Positions 7,509 to 13,092 of a stretch of DNA of 13,092 nt are shown piece by piece (the first letter of the stretch is position 1; each line of letters opens with the position of its first letter). The position numbers and the translations under genes are program-made. The notes beneath the pieces are model-generated. The model had not been told where the DNA came from. It saw only the letters and a list, made by a program, of their open reading frames with translations, and searched no databases. This stretch comes from JABMRP01 sp964444795 (lineage in GTDB: Bacteria > Planctomycetota > Planctomycetia > Pirellulales > Thermoguttaceae), in the NCBI GenBank assembly GCA_964444795.1, contig CAYUIQ010000242.1, positions 1 through 13,092 on the forward strand, in the 5' to 3' direction.

Positions 7509-8729
7509 TTACCGAGAGGTATTCCCGGCTTCCGCCTCGTCTTCCTCTTCGTCTTCCTCTTCCTTCATGGGGCCGAATATCTTGGCCAGCTCCTTGCGAA
7601 GCTCCGGCCCGCGGGCCGCCGTCGAGATCACCTTGCCGTCGCGGCCGACAAGGATCAGCGTCGGAATGCCCGTGATTCCGTAGTAGTCGGCCGTGGGATT
7701 GCGCGTCTCCTGATCGTTAACAATGGTCCAGGGAGTCTTCTCTTTGGCGAGGTACTCTTCCAGCGCCTCGCGATCCTTGTCCAGGCTCACCCCGATGACC
7801 TCGAAGCCCATGTCGTGGTAGCTCTCGTAACACTTTCTCACGTTGGGCATCTCGGCCAGGCAGGGCCCGCACCACGTCGCCCAGAAATCGACCAGCACCA
7901 CCTTGCCGCGGTACTGCGACCAATCCAACGGCGTGCCGTCGAGCAGCGTTCCTTCCAGTCGGAGTTCGCTGCCCGGCAAATCGAGCCAGCGAAGGATGCG
8001 CTGCATTCCGGCAACCTGCTTGCCGAATGCGTCGTCGTGCTGGCCGAGGATGTCGATGAACTTCTTGTATGCGTCCAGGGCGCGGTCGGTGTGGCCGATT
8101 TTTTCGGCCAATCGTGCCGACGCGACGGCCAGTTCCACTTCCTCGTCGCTCGGCTTCTCGTCGCTGAGCATCCCGGTGGCTTCTTCGATCAGCTTTTCCA
8201 GGCGTGCCTCGACGTCTTCGGCGCCTTTCTTGGCAAGCGCTTCGAGTTCCATCTTGAAGGCCTCGCGGCGCAACTCCTGGCCGATTTCGCCCACGCGATC
8301 GGCCACTTTCTTCGCCAACTCGACGCGGCCCATCCGTTTCAAGTCCTCGGCGAACCGGACATACTCGGCCTGCGTCTCCAGCGCGAACATCTTCACCTTG
8401 ACCGCGGTCTTCGCCTGGGACTCGGTTGGATCGGCGGCGAGAATCTTATCGGCCGCTTCGCGGATCGCCCGTTTCGCTTCCGTGACTCGTTCCTCGCGGC
8501 TCGGCCACCGGTCGATCATCAGGCCTCGAACGAAGGCGAGCAATTCCTCGGGCGAGCCGTCGGGAACGACGTATGGTCTGACCGCCGGTTCCTCGCCGGT
8601 CGTTTCTTCCTGGTCAGTCACCTCGGGCTCGGCCTGAGCATCATCGGCCCAGGCGACACGAGTTGTCCACGAGGCACAGGCTGCAGCGGCGATAGCGATC
8701 AACCAATATGGACCCAGTTTTCGCAACAT
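7509..8729 (-). CDS. Exported TlpA/ResA-like thioredoxin-fold protein with helical N-terminal half
   Basis: This is a 406-residue protein. Residues 1-28 form a signal peptide or membrane anchor (hydrophobic core LIAIAAAACASW, ending VAWADD). Residues about 60-250 are strongly helical and charged, with possible TPR-like or coiled-coil repeats. Residues about 258-387 form an AhpC/TSA-type thioredoxin domain with the redox pair in WATWCGPC (Cys287, Cys290) and the cis-proline in GITGIPTLIL (Pro356). The usual role is reduction of periplasmic disulfides, for example during cytochrome c maturation, or general thiol exchange. The C-terminus is a run of Glu and Asp (390-398). The frame is open far upstream, but the ATG at 8729 is chosen because AGGAG is seven bases away and a signal peptide begins there. 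The gene follows the DUF4838 gene on the same strand after a 128-bp gap with its own promoter candidate. Confidence 0.92.
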   Translation of the reverse strand: MLRKLGPYWLIAIAAAACASWTTRVAWADDAQAEPEVTDQEETTGEEPAVRPYVVPDGSPEELLAFVRGLMIDRWPSREERVTEAKRAIREAADKILAADPTESQAKTAVKVKMFALETQAEYVRFAEDLKRMGRVELAKKVADRVGEIGQELRREAFKMELEALAKKGAEDVEARLEKLIEEATGMLSDEKPSDEEVELAVASARLAEKIGHTDRALDAYKKFIDILGQHDDAFGKQVAGMQRILRWLDLPGSELRLEGTLLDGTPLDWSQYRGKVVLVDFWATWCGPCLAEMPNVRKCYESYHDMGFEVIGVSLDKDREALEEYLAKEKTPWTIVNDQETRNPTADYYGITGIPTLILVGRDGKVISTAARGPELRKELAKIFGPMKEEEDEEEDEAEAGNTSR

Positions 8730-8736
8730 CTGCAGT

Positions 8737-8741
8737 CTCCT
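8737..8741 (-). promoter_or_regulatory. Ribosome binding site that sets the thioredoxin gene start
   Basis: On the minus strand AGGAG is followed by seven bases and the ATG at 8729. It rules out the much longer upstream extension of the frame, which is a shadow of the neighbouring DUF4838 gene. Confidence 0.75.
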
Positions 8742-8786
8742 GCTCAATCCTAGTTTGACGAATTCACATACCTTACCGCAGGTGTC

Positions 8787-8815
8787 ATCGTAGTCGCGCG
8801 CCCGGCCCCGGTCAA
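8787..8815 (-). promoter_or_regulatory. Promoter candidate for the thioredoxin gene
   Basis: On the minus strand TTGACC (8815-8810) is followed by exactly 17 bases and TACGAT (8792-8787). The -35 matches five of six positions and the -10 four of six. It leaves a leader of about 50 bases. It implies that the thioredoxin gene can be transcribed independently of the DUF4838 gene. Confidence 0.5.
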
Positions 8816-8857
8816 GCGATCGACTGATAGGGAATGCCGACCAACGAGTTCCCTCGC

Positions 8858-10699
8858 TCACTGCTCGATCTTCAGCGTCGCCGCCAATTTCGACCGATAG
8901 TCGGGCAGAGCGAGAACGGTCCATTCGCGAATTCGGGTGAGCCCGCTGGAGGCCAACGTCGCGAAGAACGGCTTGAATCGCTTGCGAGCCAGATCGACCA
9001 ACGGCATGTCGGCAGGTTTCTTCGAGGCGGCTTGAAGCCGAGCCCGTTCGAGGATCGCGTAGTCGACGCTCATGCGCGACAGTTGCACGCGACGTAAGAC
9101 CTCGGCTTGGTCGGCGACCGATGCCTCGGCCTGCTGCCAGAGCCGATCGGCCGCGATCAGCAGTTCGTTGGTCAGATGCGGGCTGGTCGGCGGCGCCCAG
9201 ATGTTCACGTGGATCTTCTGCTTGGCCACGCGATCGTGCAGCAGATCGAGGTACTGGCGAATCGGCGCCGCCGCCTTGCCGTAGTAGCCTTCGAGGAATT
9301 CGCTGATGGCGGTCTCTTCGTCGTACTCCGGGTCCCAGAGAAACTTGGCCGTCATGTATCCGCCCAAGGCGGCCATCTCGCTGTGCGGCGAATTGTAGGT
9401 ATCCTGCTCGAAGATGCCCCGCACGTTGTTGGCGACGTACAGGCGGATGTTGTCGTCTCGTACGCGCTGGTTGGGAAACGGCAGCAGATAATGCCGGAAG
9501 TCGGTCACGTAGTCCCAGACCCACAGCCGCTGGGATACTTTGGCCCAGCCCCGGAGATCCTCGCAGAAACGGCGGTTGGGCTCGCTGTCGCAAGTCTCCA
9601 GCGGATGGGCAAAACAACACTCGATCGAACAGAGGCGGATGATCACGTTGGGCCGCGGACGCATCGTCTTCGGCGGGCGGCGCGTCCACTGATAAGCCAG
9701 CGTCTCGACCGCCTTATCCGGAAAGTCCTTCTCCGCCGCCTCGGCCACTCGATTGACCAAATGCAGCACGGGCGCCATCCGCGAGTCTTCCCGCTGGATC
9801 AAGGCGCGACACTTGTCGCATTGGCAGTCGTTGTGCCAGTCGTTCTGCGAGACGGAAAAGACAAAGGCGTCGGGCTGGGCTCGCATGGCGGCCAGGATTC
9901 CCTCGGTGCAAAGCCGGATCACCGCTTCGTTGGTGCAACAGAGTTGCGAGCGATCCTTGAGCCGCTTGCCGTCGACAAAGGAAAAATACTCGGGATGCTC
10001 GTCGAAGTACTTCTCCGGCGGCACCAGCCGGTTGAACGTATGGCAGAAAAACCCGCTGCCGAAGCGAATCTTCCCGCCGTGTTGCGGACCGAGCCGCCCG
10101 GAGCTGGAGTTCACCCGATTTCGAGCACACCACGGGCCGTCAAAGCAGTCGAAGGTAAACGGCTCGCGATATTCCAGGATCGGAACCTTGGTTTGGTCCA
10201 AAGGGCCAACAACCAGTTTCGCGTGTTTCGGAATGCGACTCACGCCCGGGGCAAACCAACGGCATCCCAAGTGGTCCTCCAGCAGCCCGTACACGCCATA
10301 GAGATTCCCCCGCAACGAGCCGCCGGCAATGACCAGATGGGGACCGACCGTGCGAAGAACGTACCCCTCGTTGCCCAGCGCATCGAAATCGATTTTTTGT
10401 CCCAGGTGTCCAAGGCGGTCGCTGTCGCCGAGAATAATTTCTCGCTTTGCGACGGGCGTGACGTCGGAGACCACGGGCAGCCGGGCGCCGGTGATCTGCT
10501 GGAGGAACATGTGCAGTTCCTCGGCCGCGTGCCGAGTCGAGGGCGAGGCCTTCTCGGCGACGACGATCTGGTAGTCCGATTTTCCACCGTCGGCGATCAC
10601 CAACTCCTCGGCCCTGGCGCCACCGCCGACGGCGGTACACCACCCGACGATCAACGATCCGAGCAGAAGCACCCGTGTCAGATAAGAAGCAGTTGTCAT
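8858..10699 (-). CDS. Exported DUF4838 domain protein, glycoside-hydrolase-like
   Basis: This is a 613-residue protein. Residues 1-30 form a signal peptide (TRVLLLGSLIVGW core, cleavage near ARAEE). Residues about 40-165 resemble the N-terminal domain shared by alpha-glucuronidases and GH20-type enzymes (STRHAAEELHMFLQQITG, then EIILGDS and the GNLYGVYGLLEDHLGCRWFAP block). DUF4838 follows: CHTFNRLVPPEKYFDEHPEYF (219-239), QLCCTNEAV, and SVSQNDWHNDCQCDKCRA (282-299), whose three clustered cysteines may bind metal or form disulfides. A helical C-terminal region contains FLEGYYGKAAAPIRQYLDL. The domain is common in planctomycetes and Bacteroidetes and is thought to act on complex glycans, but I know of no settled activity for it. 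GGAGG is nine bases before the ATG. No clear promoter is visible upstream. It may be co-transcribed with the thioredoxin gene. Confidence 0.9.
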   Translation of the reverse strand: MTTASYLTRVLLLGSLIVGWCTAVGGGARAEELVIADGGKSDYQIVVAEKASPSTRHAAEELHMFLQQITGARLPVVSDVTPVAKREIILGDSDRLGHLGQKIDFDALGNEGYVLRTVGPHLVIAGGSLRGNLYGVYGLLEDHLGCRWFAPGVSRIPKHAKLVVGPLDQTKVPILEYREPFTFDCFDGPWCARNRVNSSSGRLGPQHGGKIRFGSGFFCHTFNRLVPPEKYFDEHPEYFSFVDGKRLKDRSQLCCTNEAVIRLCTEGILAAMRAQPDAFVFSVSQNDWHNDCQCDKCRALIQREDSRMAPVLHLVNRVAEAAEKDFPDKAVETLAYQWTRRPPKTMRPRPNVIIRLCSIECCFAHPLETCDSEPNRRFCEDLRGWAKVSQRLWVWDYVTDFRHYLLPFPNQRVRDDNIRLYVANNVRGIFEQDTYNSPHSEMAALGGYMTAKFLWDPEYDEETAISEFLEGYYGKAAAPIRQYLDLLHDRVAKQKIHVNIWAPPTSPHLTNELLIAADRLWQQAEASVADQAEVLRRVQLSRMSVDYAILERARLQAASKKPADMPLVDLARKRFKPFFATLASSGLTRIREWTVLALPDYRSKLAATLKIEQ

Positions 10700-11121
10700 G
10701 GCTCGGTTCCTCCGGAATCGCTATTTGGCCGAGTTTTGGTACGGGATAGGATGACGCGCGGGGGCCATTCATGCAACGGTTGGCCGTATTCCTTCGTGAC
10801 TCGGCCGGCTGGCGGCCAGTGCTCTCGCGCCGGGCGAAGCAAAGTGATCGGCGAAAAGGCGTCACGGGGGGGATTGCTCGATAATCCCCGGCCGCTATTA
10901 TCAGAAGCAAGCAACCCGGCAGCGAAGTGGCCGCCGAAATCGCACGACTCTCGGTCCATTGGGCGTTCTCTTCGGCGAAGACCGATCCATGTGCCCGCGA
11001 AGTGGGCGTGGTTTCGGAGCGAACGACTACGGGCGACCGCTGGTGATACTGAGACGCAATATCATTCCGGTTCGTAAAAGGCCGGTCGCTTCGTCGCTTG
11101 CGATAATTGTGTCTGGCCGCC

Positions 11122-11151
11122 TTGACGAAAATGCTCTCGGCCTGTTACGGT
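11122..11151 (+). promoter_or_regulatory. Promoter candidate for the Rieske-cytochrome b operon
   Basis: TTGACG (11122-11127) is followed after 18 bases by TACGGT (11146-11151); shifting by one base gives TTACGG with 17 bases. The -10 box is weak by sigma-70 rules, but the pair resembles the candidate before the thioredoxin gene (TTGACC, TACGAT). The leader would be about 75 bases. Confidence 0.4.
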
Positions 11152-11217
11152 AGGGGGCGTCGCTGTTCGGGAATGACCCTAAGGCAGCGGCAAAGCGGTT
11201 CCGAATGAACCTTCCAC

Positions 11218-11223
11218 AGGAGG
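11218..11223 (+). promoter_or_regulatory. Ribosome binding site that sets the Rieske start
   Basis: AGGAGG lies 11 bases before the ATG at 11235. It lies inside the frame that would begin at the upstream ATG at 11205, and that ATG has no ribosome site, so the later start is preferred. Confidence 0.7.
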
Positions 11224-11234
11224 TCGTTGGCATC

Positions 11235-11855
11235 ATGGGTGATTCAACGAGTGACGATCGGGTGACGCCCGGGTCCGAGGAGGACCGGCGGCAGTTTCTA
11301 TCGGGATCCTCGATTGCCATGGCGACCGGAGCGGTGGCCGGTTACGGAATGCTCGTTGCCATGGCCGGGCGATTTCTCTATCCGGCGGGTCCCGACGCCA
11401 AGCAGTTGCTGTTTGTCGCCCGAACGGATACGGTCGCCGTGGGAGACTCGATCCAGTTCAAGGCTCCCAACGGGGCCAAGATCGTGATCGTCCGGCAAAC
11501 CGACACGGGAACGGTCGACGATTTCGTCGCTCTGTCGAGCGTTTGCCCACATCTGGGGTGTCAGGTCGATTGGCAACCGCACCAGAACCGTTTCTTTTGT
11601 CCCTGCCACAACGGCGTGTTTACACCCGATGGTGAAGCCACCGAGGGGCCACCCGCGGCCGCTGGTCAGTGGTTACCCCGCTACGAGCTGGAACTCGGTG
11701 AAGACGGGCTGCTGTTGTACATCAATTTACCCGTTGAGGGCCTCGTTGTTCCTCAGCGGCATATAGCGGCCGGTTGGACGAGCGATTCGGCACCGAGCCA
11801 CTGCCGCCTGGCCCTTGGGCGTTCCGATTCACATACTCGGCGATGGGAGGCGTAA
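11235..11855 (+). CDS. Rieske [2Fe-2S] iron-sulfur protein of a bc-type complex
   Basis: This is a 206-residue protein that passes electrons from quinol to a c-type acceptor as part of the cytochrome bc complex on the outer face of the inner membrane. The N-terminus carries a Tat-type signal anchor: DRRQFLSGSS (18-26) followed by one hydrophobic helix to about residue 49. The cluster-binding motifs are CPHLGC (Cys104, His106, Cys109) and, after 12 residues, CPCHNG (Cys122, Cys124, His125). Cys104, His106, Cys122 and His125 should hold the cluster, and Cys109 and Cys124 the disulfide. The Pro-loop region near PDGEATEGPPAAAGQWLPRY (131-150) is present. About 40 residues follow the last clear strand (LLLYINLPVEG), a polar tail with no recognised domain. 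Three bases separate its stop from the cytochrome b start, so the two genes form an operon. Confidence 0.95.
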   Translation: MGDSTSDDRVTPGSEEDRRQFLSGSSIAMATGAVAGYGMLVAMAGRFLYPAGPDAKQLLFVARTDTVAVGDSIQFKAPNGAKIVIVRQTDTGTVDDFVALSSVCPHLGCQVDWQPHQNRFFCPCHNGVFTPDGEATEGPPAAAGQWLPRYELELGEDGLLLYINLPVEGLVVPQRHIAAGWTSDSAPSHCRLALGRSDSHTRRWEA

Positions 11856-11858
11856 CCG

Positions 11859-12941
11859 ATGCAAGCATTGAGGCAATGGTGCAGTGCCCGCGTACCCATC
11901 GTCGCCCAGTGGTGGCAATCTCGCGTACCCGTCACCGGCGAGCAACTCCTGGCGATGACCAACGAACCGGTCCCCAACCACTTGAAGCGATGGTGGTTTT
12001 GCCTGGGCGGGACACCGGCCTACCTGTTCGTCGTTCAAGTTGTCACGGGGATCATGCTGGCCGTCTACTATCAGCCGTCGGCCGAAACCGCGTATGACTC
12101 GGTTCGCTACATCACCCACGAAGCAACCTTCGGTTGGTACTTCCGCAGTCTGCATAAGTGGGCGGCCACGTTCATGATCGCCGCCGTGATCTTGCATCAG
12201 ATCCGGGTATTCTATACCGGCGCCTACCGCGAGCCCCGCGAGTTGAACTGGGTGGTGGGCATGTTGCTGCTGATCTGCACGCTGGGGCTCGGGTTCACCG
12301 GCTACAGTCTCGTCTTCGAGCAACTCAGCTACTGGGGGGCCACGGTCGGAGCGAATATCTGCGATCAGGTGCCGATCGTCGGTGGAATAACGAAAAACTT
12401 CATGCTTGGCGGCGAGGAATACTCCAGCCGAACCCTGTCGCGGTTCTATGTCCTCCACGCCGCCGTATTACCCGCGGCCGTGGTCGGTCTGTTGGTTATT
12501 CACATTACCTTCATTCGCATGCACGGGATTACCGAGTTGAAATTCGACGATGAGCCGGAAGATCAACCGAAACATTTCAATTTCTTTCCCGACCATCTCT
12601 ACACGGAGATCCTCATCGGCCTGTTGCTGATGGTGCTGCTGAGCGTTCTGGCCACGATCCAACCGGCCGATCTGGGGCACCCGGCCGATCCGCTGACCAC
12701 GCCCGAGGTGATCAAACCCGAGTGGTTCTTCTACGTGACGTTTCGCTGGCTGAAGTTGTTTTCCGGCACGTTCGCCGTGTTGAGCATGGGTCTGGTCGTG
12801 TTTGCGATGATCGTCTGGCCGTGGATCGACGCGCAACTTCGGCGGTGGACCAAGTCGGAGCTGCCCAGCATCGGCATCGGTATTGCCGTGGCCGTGGCGA
12901 TCATCGGCATGACCGTTTGGGAAGCGGCCGTGGCACATTGA
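11859..12941 (+). CDS. Cytochrome b, b6-type with fused subunit IV-like half
   Basis: This is a 360-residue integral membrane protein that forms the quinol-oxidising core with the Rieske protein. Haem-ligand histidines are visible in two helices: His99 and His113 (SLHKWAATFMIAAVILHQ) and His200 and His215 (VLHAAVLPAAVVGLLVIH). Fourteen residues lie between the second pair, as in cytochrome b6; mitochondrial-type cytochrome b has thirteen. I count about seven membrane helices (near 52-70, 100-119, 132-153, 199-220, 249-267, 299-321, 337-356), which fits b6 (four) plus subunit IV (three) fused in one chain. The quinol-site PEWY motif appears as PEWF (287-290). The ribosome site GGGAGG (11845-11850) lies in the end of the Rieske gene, eight bases before the ATG. 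A cytochrome c partner would be expected downstream, but a large hairpin follows instead and the window ends. Confidence 0.95.
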   Translation: MQALRQWCSARVPIVAQWWQSRVPVTGEQLLAMTNEPVPNHLKRWWFCLGGTPAYLFVVQVVTGIMLAVYYQPSAETAYDSVRYITHEATFGWYFRSLHKWAATFMIAAVILHQIRVFYTGAYREPRELNWVVGMLLLICTLGLGFTGYSLVFEQLSYWGATVGANICDQVPIVGGITKNFMLGGEEYSSRTLSRFYVLHAAVLPAAVVGLLVIHITFIRMHGITELKFDDEPEDQPKHFNFFPDHLYTEILIGLLLMVLLSVLATIQPADLGHPADPLTTPEVIKPEWFFYVTFRWLKLFSGTFAVLSMGLVVFAMIVWPWIDAQLRRWTKSELPSIGIGIAVAVAIIGMTVWEAAVAH

Positions 12942-12953
12942 TCTTTCTTGGAG

Positions 12954-13037
12954 GAAACGTACGGTGGCCCTCCGAGGCCGTCGCAACTAACAAGACACGG
13001 GTTCTCGACGGCCTCGGAGGGCCATCGTACAGGTTTC
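12954..13037. repeat. Long near-perfect palindrome (25-bp arms) after cytochrome b
   Basis: The left arm at 12959-12983 and the right arm at 13006-13030 are inverted copies over 25 bases, with one G/A difference that would be a G-U pair in RNA. The loop is 22 bases (12984-13005). Beyond a two-base bulge (13031-13032) five further pairs form between GAAAC (12954-12958) and GTTTC (13033-13037). The core reads GGCCCTCCGAGGCCGTCG in one arm. There is no T-run after the right arm, so it is not a standard intrinsic terminator, though it could block or stabilise the transcript. From memory it resembles GC-rich intergenic palindromes scattered through planctomycete genomes; this is unverified. Confidence 0.85.
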
Positions 13038-13092
13038 GAGAAGAGCCTCAGCCGAGAAGATCCTACCGTTCAACTATCTTCACAACGACCAC

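Larger units (their letters stand above)
10700..11234. other. Divergent intergenic region, about 535 bp
   Basis: This region separates the DUF4838 gene (leftward) from the Rieske gene (rightward). Open frames here are short, lack ATG starts with ribosome sites, and do not read like protein families I know. Apart from the Rieske promoter candidate at 11122-11151 and the two genes' ribosome sites, I see no strong hairpin, repeat or RNA gene. Confidence 0.45.

Noticed and set aside
7408..7683. A small protein starting MAGKKRK
   Set aside because: There is no good ribosome site, and most of its length is antisense to the thioredoxin gene, giving a poly-Ser run that simply mirrors the acidic tail. 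Kept only as a possible remnant.
8730..9689. N-terminal extension of the thioredoxin frame
   Set aside because: It overlaps the DUF4838 gene in another frame. The ATG at 8729 has a good ribosome site and begins a signal peptide.
9107..11077. A 656-codon open frame on the plus strand
   Set aside because: It is antisense to the DUF4838 gene, whose signal peptide, domains and ribosome site are clear. Its non-overlapping end reads as random sequence.
10959..11153. A 64-codon plus-strand frame before the Rieske gene
   Set aside because: It starts at TTG without a ribosome site, resembles no family I know, and runs through the Rieske promoter candidate.
12959..13030. Intrinsic terminator or CRISPR-like repeat
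   Set aside because: The stem is long, but no U-tract follows and there is only one copy with no spacer pattern. Recorded as a palindromic repeat instead.

Overview
The window looks like chromosomal DNA from an uncultured member of the Planctomycetes, probably of the Pirellulales type. This is inferred from gene content and not from a marker gene. The content includes a cytochrome-c/beta-propeller protein related to the hydrazine synthase alpha subunit, a Tat-exported Gfo/Idh/MocA oxidoreductase, a DUF4838 glycan-associated protein, a TlpA-like thioredoxin with a helical N-terminal half, and high GC with little operon packing. No rRNA, tRNA, CRISPR array, insertion sequence or phage gene was seen.

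Layout. (a) 1-129 holds the end of a small or partial reading frame that overlaps the next start as TAATG. (b) 129-2570 (+) is an exported protein with a propeller and two CxxCH haem sites. It converges, with a 14-bp gap, on 2585-3952 (-), a Tat-signal Gfo/Idh/MocA protein. (c) 3953-4311 is a divergent control region with a promoter candidate for each side and two inverted repeats. (d) 4312-6324 (+) is an exported protein with a Cys/His arrangement like transglutaminase/papain folds. It converges on 6347-7090 (-), a class I SAM methyltransferase of a type often found in glycan loci. (e) 7091-7508 has no convincing gene but contains a perfect 8-bp hairpin. (f) 7509-8729 (-) is an exported TlpA/ResA-like thioredoxin protein with its own promoter candidate, downstream of 8858-10699 (-), an exported DUF4838 protein. 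(g) 10700-11234 is non-coding and carries the promoter candidate for 11235-11855 (+) Rieske protein and 11859-12941 (+) cytochrome b, a tight two-gene quinol oxidising unit. (h) The cytochrome b gene is followed by a long hairpin with 25-bp arms (12959-13030).

How the genes fit together. The Rieske/cytochrome b pair is the only clear complex: a bc-type quinol:acceptor oxidoreductase core with b6-like haem spacing and a fused subunit IV-like half. Most of the other proteins carry export signals and would act in the periplasm, on the cell surface or outside: a multihaem-type protein, an oxidoreductase, a putative cysteine-nucleophile enzyme, a thioredoxin and a glycan-binding or glycan-cleaving protein. 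They look like separate transcription units and not one pathway. The points most worth follow-up are the hydrazine-synthase-alpha relative, the uncharacterised Cys/His secreted protein, the long palindrome after cytochrome b and the shared TTGAC-type promoter pattern. I did not find strong evidence for a new multi-gene system.
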